A stretch of DNA of 64,000 bases from Stutzerimonas stutzeri (GTDB lineage: Bacteria; Pseudomonadota; Gammaproteobacteria; Pseudomonadales; Pseudomonadaceae), in NCBI RefSeq assembly GCF_009789555.1, contig NZ_CP046902.1:732001-796000 (forward strand), in the 5' to 3' direction. Positions within the stretch are counted from its first letter, which is position 1; each line of letters begins with the position of its first letter. A program made the translations under genes and the position numbers. A model generated the notes under the pieces. It ran no database searches. It had not been told where the DNA came from and saw only the letters and a list, made by a program, of their open reading frames with translations. Of this stretch, positions 15,020-22,785 are shown in pieces.

Positions 15020-17527
15020 ATGACGGAACCAACTAAGGGACAACGGCCTCATTTTCACCTCCAAGGACAAGGGCTAGCGGAACGCTTCCAGTCCACAGCA
15101 TCGGCAAAACGAGACCCTCGTTACCCCTCGCCAGATCGAACAACGCATGGTGCTAGGCTTCTCAGCCAACTCAAGCGTGCAAGCCAAGAGATGGCAGAGG
15201 CGGTAAGACATCAGCGGCAAACTGCTGAAACGCAGCTTAGGTCAGAAGGTGGATTTGGCCTGCAGATCGAATTCAGGAGTGAGCCAGGCTACGCTCTTGC
15301 CTTCGAAGGCCTCGCCCGCGGGGCGCAGCGCATTGAACTCCTGAACCTACGACGTGATCCCGCCACGAATACGGAGCTCGCGACAGTTTTTGTTCCGGAT
15401 GGGCAGCTCAAAGCTTTCGAGAATCTTGTTCATCAGTATTTGGAAGCGTCCACAGCGAAAGGAATTCCTCGCAATGCACCGCTTCTGAACCCGATCCAAG
15501 AAATCAGAACCGCAGCGTTTAATGCCTTGTGGACGGACGACCCTGCGGTATTGCCGCTCAACGAAGCGGAGACCATATGGTGGGAGTTTTGGCTCCCGAT
15601 TCGAGATGGTCGAGAAGCAGTGCTTAATCGCTTTAAGTCGATTGCAGAAGCATGTGGTTTCGAAACCTCTGACAAGGCGCTGAAGTTTCCCGAGAGAACA
15701 GTTCTCAACGTCTATGCCTCCCGCGAAGCTATTACTCAATCGCTATCGCTGCTCAATGAAGTCGCCGAGATTCGTAGAGCAAAGGAAACGGCCGAATTCT
15801 TCGATGCCATGTCGCCACCGGAACAGAGAGAGTGGGTAGAGGATTTGCTTGAGCGGACGATCCCCGCTGAGGATGGCAGCATTCGTATCTGCTTGCTGGA
15901 CACAGGTGTTAACCGGGGCCACCCGCTTCTTGCACAGCACATTGACGAAGACGATCTCTATACGGTCAACAGCGCCTGGGGGCTATCAGATTTGGCTGGC
16001 CACGGTACTGGGCTGGCCGGTATCGCTTTATACGGCGACCTTTTTGACCCGCTCGCCAGCCAAGGGCCTGTCGCGGTTGGTCACCGCTTGGAATCGGTGA
16101 AGCTGCTCCCCACAGCTCAGCAAGTTAAGAAAGAGCCCTATGGCTCGCTGACGATTGATGCGGTTACCCAGCCAGATACATCCAAGCCGGAAATACGTCG
16201 TGTGTTCAGCATGGCAATCACCAGCCTTGATGATCGAGATCGCGGCCGGCCCTCGGCGTGGTCCTCAGCTATCGATGAACTCGCGTGCGATGTTCTGGGC
16301 GAGAGAGCCAATCCTAGACTGATAGTCCTATCAGCAGGTAATGCCGATAAGAACCAAGCTATTCACTACCCTAACAGCGTCACCACTGACGGTATCAACG
16401 ATCCAGCGCAGGCGTGGAACGCCCTTTGCGTTGGAGCCTATACCATGAAGGTTACGATCGATCCCCCTAACTCTGGCTTGCTGCCAGTCGCGGCAGCTGG
16501 AAGCTTGAGCCCCTACAGTACAACCTCAGGGACCTGGTCTAACGCAGCTTGGCCGTTGAAGCCAGACGTAGTTTTCGAAGGGGGCAACTTAGCTACAGAT
16601 GGGCAATCGGCCTACACCGAACCGTGTCTGTCGCTGCTGACTACCTCACATGAACCCCAACGACGGCTGCTATCAACCACTTGTGCAACTAGTGCAGCTT
16701 CAGCTCTGGCCGCGCGGATGGCGGCCCAGATCTCAACGAGTTACCCACTGTTCTGGCCAGAGACAGTGAGAGCCCTCATTGTGCATTCCGCTGAATGGCC
16801 TAATCGGATGCTTCAAGACTTCCTCGCAAGCGATTCAAAAGCCGGCTATGAGAATCTGGTAAAACACTGCGGCTTTGGTGTGCCTGATATAGGCCGCGCT
16901 CTGTATAGCGCCGGCGACTCCTTAACAATGATCGTTGAGGACCAACTGAAGCCTTTTGCGAGGCAAGGCACGAAACCTCCCACCGCGCGAGACATGCATC
17001 TGCACCTTCTTCCTTGGCCTCGTCAGGAATTGCTCAACCTCGGCAACGTCGAAGTGGAGATGCGAGTAACCCTTTCCTACTTCATTGAGCCAAACCCGGG
17101 AATCGCCGAGCGTGGCATCAAAGGCCGCTATCGCTACGAGTCGCATGGGCTTCGATTTGACGTAAGTCGCCCTAATGAAGACAAGGACCAGTTCCGGCAA
17201 CGCATCAACAAGCGTGCTCGGGATGAAGAGGAAGGTGCTTATCAGGGCGGCGGTTCAGACCCATGTTGGCTGCTTGGCACCCAAACCAGGCATCGCGGCT
17301 CACTCCATTCGGACATATGGCGAGGTACAGCTGCTGACCTAGCAGGGCGAGGCATGCTTGGCATTTATCCCGCATTGGGTTGGTGGAAAACTTTGGTCAA
17401 GCATCAGCGTTACGACGATACCGTAAGGTACAGCCTAGTAGTATCAATCAAGACGCAGCAAACCAACGTTGACCTTTATGCTGCGGTCGAGCAAGTAATA
17501 GAAACCCGAACGGCAGTTTACGTTTAA
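15020..17527 (+). CDS. ietS: IetS-like subtilisin-type (S8) serine protease
   Basis: An 835-residue protein, apparently cytosolic, with no signal peptide. The N-terminal 280 residues are an extension of unknown fold. The S8 catalytic triad is complete: Asp294 in LLDTG, His328 in GHGTG and Ser558 in ATSAA; the oxyanion Asn is at about 441 (LSAGN). The Ser motif lacks the usual Gly before Thr-Ser (ATSAA instead of GTSMA), a variation also common in this family. The C-terminal part (about 620-835) is strand-rich. Together with the preceding AAA ATPase it makes up an IetAS-type system. How phage infection is sensed and what is cleaved are unknown. Confidence 0.87.
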   Translation: MTEPTKGQRPHFHLQGQGLAERFQSTASAKRDPRYPSPDRTTHGARLLSQLKRASQEMAEAVRHQRQTAETQLRSEGGFGLQIEFRSEPGYALAFEGLARGAQRIELLNLRRDPATNTELATVFVPDGQLKAFENLVHQYLEASTAKGIPRNAPLLNPIQEIRTAAFNALWTDDPAVLPLNEAETIWWEFWLPIRDGREAVLNRFKSIAEACGFETSDKALKFPERTVLNVYASREAITQSLSLLNEVAEIRRAKETAEFFDAMSPPEQREWVEDLLERTIPAEDGSIRICLLDTGVNRGHPLLAQHIDEDDLYTVNSAWGLSDLAGHGTGLAGIALYGDLFDPLASQGPVAVGHRLESVKLLPTAQQVKKEPYGSLTIDAVTQPDTSKPEIRRVFSMAITSLDDRDRGRPSAWSSAIDELACDVLGERANPRLIVLSAGNADKNQAIHYPNSVTTDGINDPAQAWNALCVGAYTMKVTIDPPNSGLLPVAAAGSLSPYSTTSGTWSNAAWPLKPDVVFEGGNLATDGQSAYTEPCLSLLTTSHEPQRRLLSTTCATSAASALAARMAAQISTSYPLFWPETVRALIVHSAEWPNRMLQDFLASDSKAGYENLVKHCGFGVPDIGRALYSAGDSLTMIVEDQLKPFARQGTKPPTARDMHLHLLPWPRQELLNLGNVEVEMRVTLSYFIEPNPGIAERGIKGRYRYESHGLRFDVSRPNEDKDQFRQRINKRARDEEEGAYQGGGSDPCWLLGTQTRHRGSLHSDIWRGTAADLAGRGMLGIYPALGWWKTLVKHQRYDDTVRYSLVVSIKTQQTNVDLYAAVEQVIETRTAVYV

Positions 17528-17683
17528 CCATGCCACGCTGGGCCCGACTAAAAAGGTTATTTTCTACCATCGATAAATGAGCAATTGAAGCGAGGTCGGT
17601 TTGATGCGTGGAGAACCCTTTTACGCGGAATTCAGTTCGACGTTATCTGCCTTTTAGGTTACGCACTCTGGCCACTCCTCACC

Positions 17684-17704
17684 CTCACGGTATTCAACCG
17701 TGAG
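17684..17704. repeat. short inverted repeat between ietS and tniQ
   Basis: CTCACGG and CCGTGAG flank a 7-base loop. It is not followed by a T-run. It lies in the 287-bp gap between ietS and the second TniQ gene, which has no convincing gene of its own, and may be an operator or attenuator for the TniQ gene. Confidence 0.35.
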
Positions 17705-17814
17705 AGTGCACTAGTTAGGTTGTTCGGTACCGAGCTGGGCAATCGACGGCGATTTGTGAATAGAAACCATGTTACGTTTAACCAGAATGTATGTGATAAG
17801 CAGGAGTGGTAGCG

Positions 17815-19473
17815 GTGCATCACAAGATTCCCTTTTTTCCATCTTCACTTCCCGATGAAACACTACACTCAAGAGTTTCTCGCTACCATTTTCTATCAGG
17901 CAACAAAACACAGCCACTGACTTTTAGAGATGCTTTCGATGCTGCCCCGTTTCCTTTGGACGTTGTTGTCCCGAAGAAGATAACGCAGCTAGCTGAGCGG
18001 CTCCCAGGAGAAGCTGCAGACAACCTCAAAAGCCTGCTAAACACGAATACGCTACTGCCATTGTTTACATCGTTTCTTGGAACCGAGAACTCTCACAAAA
18101 AACTGTGCCAAGAAACTTCGACAACAACGCTGTCACGAATTCCTCAGCGTGTGGTCGGCGTGCACGGCACAGCTAAACTCTGTATTGCATGCTGCGAGAG
18201 CGACGAACATGAGTTTGGTTCCAGCTATTGGCATAGAGCTCACCAAATACCAGGAGTTTCCAGTTGCTGGAAGCACAGTGAAACCCTGATGAGCTCATGT
18301 CAATTTTGCTCCAAGCCGTTCTATACGAAAAATCGACTTCTAACCATGCCATGGCTGCCCTGTGAGTGTGGTTGGTCTGTTAATGCAAACACGCGTAGCA
18401 ATATCGCTCCCATCGTTGAGAACGAATACGCCGTATTCTCTAAAGAGCTACTACATGGAGACGTTCCTACTATCTCGCAAGAATCCCTTGCGCATGCGTA
18501 CAGAACACGAGCCTCCGCGCTAGGTCTCCGAGCTGGCAGCCTAGTTTCACAAGCGTCACTATTCAAAAGTATAGTCGAGACCTTGGGAGACGAATTCCTC
18601 TGTCAAGCGGACACTGCATACGCTGCCAAGAAGACAAAAACGTGGATTCGTCTTTCCACAATAGATAACCAACTCGATATGCCGATAACACGGCATTTAA
18701 TACTAAGCTTTTTCTTATTTCGCAACTTTAATGTGTTTAAGAGCGCTCTACAAAACCAGCAGAGCTTGCCGCTCGTAAGAGCACGCAGGCAAGATTCAAA
18801 GCCATCAAAATCGGAAGAAAGTACAAGCTTGGTTTACCGGGCTAAGATACAGCAGATTGTAAATCGTTGGCCAAGTTCAACATTAGAAGACTGCTGGAAG
18901 AACTCATTGAAGGCCACATCGTGGCTTTTCAAACACGATCGCGGGTGGTTACTCTCCTATTTATCAGAAACGACGCAGCCTGGTCGTGGCTCGAACGATC
19001 TAAGCTATGCGAAGATTATTGAGGATGGCATTGAAGGCCTTTACGCGCTCTCGTTTAAACCTAAGAGAGTAAATATCGGGAATATGCTTTCTCTTCTACC
19101 TAAAAAGTTGCCAGGGGGAAGAGATAGGGAAAAGCTCTATCCCGAAGTATCAAAAAAGCTTCAGGAGCACTATGAATCCCTTTGGCACTTCCATGTCCGG
19201 CGGATCATTTGGGGACTACACGAACTCAAAAGGCTCGACCTTAAACCGACAATTGTTAATTTAAGTGACTTGATAAAAATCAACAAAATCAGCTGTAATT
19301 CGATACTCAGCCACTTTGGCTGGGACATTGAGGTAATGGTGAATCAAAAATTCAGCCAGGTAGATGAGATGAACAAATTTTCGATCACTCGACAATGGTC
19401 GGGTCCTATAAGTGTCGATGCTGGATATGCCGGCCGAGCTTATCAAAAAGCGCGTATGGCCAAATTAGAATAG
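17815..19473 (+). CDS. second TniQ/TnsD-like target-selection protein
   Basis: A 552-residue TniQ-family protein. The likely start is GTG 17815, with AGGAG eight bases upstream; an earlier in-frame GTG overlaps that site. The N-terminal TniQ core has PDETLHSRVSRYHFLSGN and a zinc-finger region with CIACCE, YWHRAHQIPGV and SCWKHSETL. The C-terminal 330 residues have no recognised domain and would carry target specificity. It is oriented opposite to tnsABCD and ends 10 bp from the tnsD stop codon (tail to tail), so it has its own promoter. The DNA is more AT-rich than its surroundings by eye, a sign of recent transfer. It may direct the element to a second target, playing the role TnsE has in Tn7. 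Confidence 0.8.
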   Translation: MHHKIPFFPSSLPDETLHSRVSRYHFLSGNKTQPLTFRDAFDAAPFPLDVVVPKKITQLAERLPGEAADNLKSLLNTNTLLPLFTSFLGTENSHKKLCQETSTTTLSRIPQRVVGVHGTAKLCIACCESDEHEFGSSYWHRAHQIPGVSSCWKHSETLMSSCQFCSKPFYTKNRLLTMPWLPCECGWSVNANTRSNIAPIVENEYAVFSKELLHGDVPTISQESLAHAYRTRASALGLRAGSLVSQASLFKSIVETLGDEFLCQADTAYAAKKTKTWIRLSTIDNQLDMPITRHLILSFFLFRNFNVFKSALQNQQSLPLVRARRQDSKPSKSEESTSLVYRAKIQQIVNRWPSSTLEDCWKNSLKATSWLFKHDRGWLLSYLSETTQPGRGSNDLSYAKIIEDGIEGLYALSFKPKRVNIGNMLSLLPKKLPGGRDREKLYPEVSKKLQEHYESLWHFHVRRIIWGLHELKRLDLKPTIVNLSDLIKINKISCNSILSHFGWDIEVMVNQKFSQVDEMNKFSITRQWSGPISVDAGYAGRAYQKARMAKLE

Positions 19474-19483
19474 TCCCATATGG

Positions 19484-21310
19484 CTAAGCTTCTTTGATCA
19501 ATTTCATAAGATACGAAGCTGCATTCCCCGCTGGTGGACGAATAGCTGCGAACCTCAACAACGTCGCAGCACCGAAACTTGCCTTACGTGTACGTAATTC
19601 TTTAGCAGCCCATTCTAATCTGCGGCGATGAAACTGATCTTTTGATTCACAGCTCGCCTTAAGCTCCAAGCTGCATCGCGGCAGCTTAGGCAATTTTTTC
19701 TCAAACAGTATGGATGAATTCAGCTCACGCCCTATCCGCGCAATAGAGATCCGAAGTGGCTTCCCTGGCCGGGCCCTAAGGCTCCACGCGCACGCTCGGA
19801 TTCGACGCGACAACTCTTTATCCAGCCTTGCCCAGTCAACAGCAGCGGTGCGCTTACGAGCGATCCTTCCGATGCGATGGACCTTTTCTTTCAGCCAGTT
19901 TCTATCGTTACGGTAAAGCCAAGCGTAATCGGCGCACGCCCGAGCTGTCGTGTTCCTCTCACGTTCCATAATGAAACGAAGACGACGGCTCTCTCGGTCT
20001 TGCTCCAATCGCAACCCTGACAACATGTTTTTAAGGTCGGCTTCCATTCTTAGTACTCGATACACCGAGGTCAATGAAACGCCACAATTTTTAGCTATTT
20101 CAGAAAAAGCTTTCCCGGCAATCAACTGATCCCGAATTTGCTGTCTGAGCACTGGTAGTAGAATGGATGGACGAGCACGGACACGTAGTCCAAGCTGAAC
20201 GGCATAGACGTGAAGCGTAGAGACGCTCACGCCTGTCACTGCGGCAATCTGGCGAAGTGAACGTCCTTCCGAGTACATTTCTTTGAGCGTGCGCGCTAGG
20301 CCATCAGTTTTGGTGGTCACCGTCGTCGTTATATTCTTCGACGTAGGCATCTGGCCAGAGCGCTGAACAGCTAAATGATCGAAGCTCAGTCCAAGCGCAT
20401 CCGCAAGAAGCAAATAATGTAGCGGATGATGGGCGCCTCTTGGCTTACGCAGTAACTTGAGGATCCAAGAAGGAGCTTGTTTTGCGCTCACCGGGAGCAG
20501 TCTTGAAAATTCCTCGGTGCTGGGCAACCCTTTGAAGTAGATCGCTAACATTTCAGCCAAGGGCATCAGCCGAAGCCTGCCATTGGAACTCACGAGCGCA
20601 TGGGCCTGCGCCCCACACAGCAAGTTTTGCTGGACCACGTGAGGTTGCAGCGGGTCACAATCCCTATCGAGCACAGACCAAGAGAGAGCGGCGAGACGGT
20701 ATAGCGTGTCTCTCTGGACTGCACTGACTTCCAATGATAGGGAGTGCGCATGTAATTCATCGTCAGTCGGCAGGAAGCAGCGTTTAGCTTTATCCCGGAT
20801 CCAAGCCGGTTCGATGATCGAAAGGGGCTGTACGTGATGGGGGCATATCCACACCCCAGGAAGTTGATGTATGCGATGCCAGTAGGCTTGACCATGAATC
20901 TGATCATCCTCAGCGAGACACACCGGGCAGAATCTAACCCGAACGTATCGCTCTAAAGAACTTGCGATGAGTCCAAGCCGCATCTTCAACCCTTGGCCGT
21001 TCCTGCTATGCATTTGTCGACGCGTAATCGCTAGCTGCTCTGGCGACATAAATGGTTGGAAGTAAGGGAGCAACGTATGCCGCGAGATGAAAGCGTTGGC
21101 GTCCAGCCCAGTAACCGGCTTGAGCAGCCGTTCCAATTCTTTTAGATGGCAAGGGAAGCTTGTGTTTCGGGTAAAGGAGTAGCCGTGCTCAACGTCGTTG
21201 AATGCTTGGCGTACTGAAGCAAACCCGGTCAGCCGGCAGTAACGACTCAACAGGCTGTGAAGCGTTTCGTCTGGGAAGGGAGCTAAGAAAAAGCCTGGCC
21301 CAGTATCCAT
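19484..21310 (-). CDS. tnsD: TnsD-like attachment-site selection protein (TniQ family)
   Basis: A 608-residue protein starting 8 bp after tnsC, last gene of the tnsABCD operon. The TniQ domain is at the N-terminus (PDETLHSLLSRYCRLTGF), with zinc-binding residues CPVC (128-131), His145/148 in YWHRIHQLPG and CPHH (156-159). Two helix-turn-helix-like units follow at about residues 340-420: SLRQIAAVTGVSVSTLHVYA and AFSEIAKNCGVSLTSVYRVL. In Tn7, TnsD recognises the 3' end of glmS and recruits TnsC. Since this element sits at attTn7 beside glmS, this protein is the likely glmS-recognising factor. Confidence 0.85.
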   Translation of the reverse strand: MDTGPGFFLAPFPDETLHSLLSRYCRLTGFASVRQAFNDVEHGYSFTRNTSFPCHLKELERLLKPVTGLDANAFISRHTLLPYFQPFMSPEQLAITRRQMHSRNGQGLKMRLGLIASSLERYVRVRFCPVCLAEDDQIHGQAYWHRIHQLPGVWICPHHVQPLSIIEPAWIRDKAKRCFLPTDDELHAHSLSLEVSAVQRDTLYRLAALSWSVLDRDCDPLQPHVVQQNLLCGAQAHALVSSNGRLRLMPLAEMLAIYFKGLPSTEEFSRLLPVSAKQAPSWILKLLRKPRGAHHPLHYLLLADALGLSFDHLAVQRSGQMPTSKNITTTVTTKTDGLARTLKEMYSEGRSLRQIAAVTGVSVSTLHVYAVQLGLRVRARPSILLPVLRQQIRDQLIAGKAFSEIAKNCGVSLTSVYRVLRMEADLKNMLSGLRLEQDRESRRLRFIMERERNTTARACADYAWLYRNDRNWLKEKVHRIGRIARKRTAAVDWARLDKELSRRIRACAWSLRARPGKPLRISIARIGRELNSSILFEKKLPKLPRCSLELKASCESKDQFHRRRLEWAAKELRTRKASFGAATLLRFAAIRPPAGNAASYLMKLIKEA

Positions 21311-21318
21311 TTCCCACC

Positions 21319-22785
21319 TCAGTCGTACCTAGCGCGATAGGCGTCAGAGAACTCAAACGTCTGCTCACAAAGCCAACCCTCTTCACGCAATTGCTGAAGG
21401 GGGCTTTCGCTCTTGGCAATCTCAGACAGTTTTGCGGATCCTTTAGAGGACGCCGTAGCAAGTTTCGGGGAAGACGCCTTCGGTACGCCTTGCGCTTTCA
21501 GCGTCGGCGCAGGACTAATGCTACTCAGTAGTGAATAACGTTTCGACAAATCGTCAGAACTCAGCATCATCATGCCCTCAAGTTGGGCATCAATTGGCAA
21601 TAGGTCTTCAAACCGTCCTAACTGCCTAGGATCCCGACTACGTAAGGCCGACAACGCCGGTTTAAGGATCTGCATCTTGGTGTCGGCTACGCGCCTAAAT
21701 GTGCTTGGAGCAAGACGCTCCTCGCCGTGCTGGATAGCGAAGCGTTGGCCGAGGATCATGAGCTTCACTAGGAAGTCGGTGACCCCTTGAGTCAAATCAT
21801 AGAGCACGTCGAGAAGCTCATCCGTCAATGGACTAACCTCACGGCACCATTGATAGGCCCACAAGGACTCCACCAACATCTTCCAGAACGGATCGTCCTT
21901 CTCGAATCTTTGAAACTCAATAACGCCAAGACCGCACCCACGCCGAGCATTTCGAAGTACGTCCGAAAACAGGCTGATCATTGAGTTAGTTCCAATGAAC
22001 ACAACGGGGATGCCAATCGAGTTGATTAGGTTGACGAAGAAATTAAGCATATTATCTTTTCCGCCGGTTCGAGCCGATCGAAGATGCTGAATTTCATCGA
22101 TTAGCAATGCGCCTATAAAATAGGTGCTCGCGACCTGTTCCATGCGTTGAATCGTGTCAGGTAAGCCACTTCGAGAGCGGTAGCTGTTTGCATATCGGTC
22201 TTGGCCAATAGCCTGATCAACCGCTCGGAAGAATGCCCGGCACAAACCGCTTAGCGATCCATCGAACGGGCAATCTAGCTTTAACCAAGTGATTTGCGTT
22301 TGTACAAACTGACGGTTTCCATAGCGTTCATGGAGAACTGTCTGCGGATAAAGACGAAGGATTGATTCAAGCGCCGTCGATTTTCCGATTCCACTCAACC
22401 CAACCAAACTGAAGGTCGTTGCAGTGGACCGAAACCCATCGGACATCCTTCTGCTCGTTGAAAGCGAATGAAGGTGTCTTACAGTCGTTGGCGAAAGCGG
22501 ATTACGCCCTACGTATCCACTACGAATCAAAGAAGAAAGAGTTGATTCCAGTTCAAGATGAATCGGCAAAGGCTGAACGACCGTCCGTAAGCGATCGATG
22601 CAGTGAAGACGGACCGCGCTATCGAGTTCACGCTCATGCTCATTCACGGGCGGAAAATGCATGATCAGTGATGCCGCATCGCTCTCACAGAGGATCGGTG
22701 GTAAAGCCTCTATCAACGGATTCCCTTGAAACTCCAAAACAGGCGATTGGTCATACCGCGCGACCGCATGCATAACTCCGGTCAT
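21319..22785 (-). CDS. tnsC: TnsC-like AAA+ transposition regulator
   Basis: A 488-residue ATPase. Walker A is GLSGIGKST (129-137) and Walker B is ALLIDE (226-231), followed by a sensor stretch ending FIGTNSM. In Tn7, TnsC polymerises on target DNA with ATP, links the TniQ-type selector to the TnsAB transposase and enforces target immunity. The ATG overlaps the tnsB stop codon by four bases (ATGA). The C-terminal 90 residues are Ser/Lys-rich and end FSDAYRARYD. Confidence 0.9.
   Translation of the reverse strand: MTGVMHAVARYDQSPVLEFQGNPLIEALPPILCESDAASLIMHFPPVNEHERELDSAVRLHCIDRLRTVVQPLPIHLELESTLSSLIRSGYVGRNPLSPTTVRHLHSLSTSRRMSDGFRSTATTFSLVGLSGIGKSTALESILRLYPQTVLHERYGNRQFVQTQITWLKLDCPFDGSLSGLCRAFFRAVDQAIGQDRYANSYRSRSGLPDTIQRMEQVASTYFIGALLIDEIQHLRSARTGGKDNMLNFFVNLINSIGIPVVFIGTNSMISLFSDVLRNARRGCGLGVIEFQRFEKDDPFWKMLVESLWAYQWCREVSPLTDELLDVLYDLTQGVTDFLVKLMILGQRFAIQHGEERLAPSTFRRVADTKMQILKPALSALRSRDPRQLGRFEDLLPIDAQLEGMMMLSSDDLSKRYSLLSSISPAPTLKAQGVPKASSPKLATASSKGSAKLSEIAKSESPLQQLREEGWLCEQTFEFSDAYRARYD

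Noticed and set aside
17585..17812. 75-codon reading frame between ietS and the second TniQ gene
   Set aside because: No ribosome-binding site, no recognisable features, and it spans the inverted repeat and the promoter region needed for the TniQ gene.
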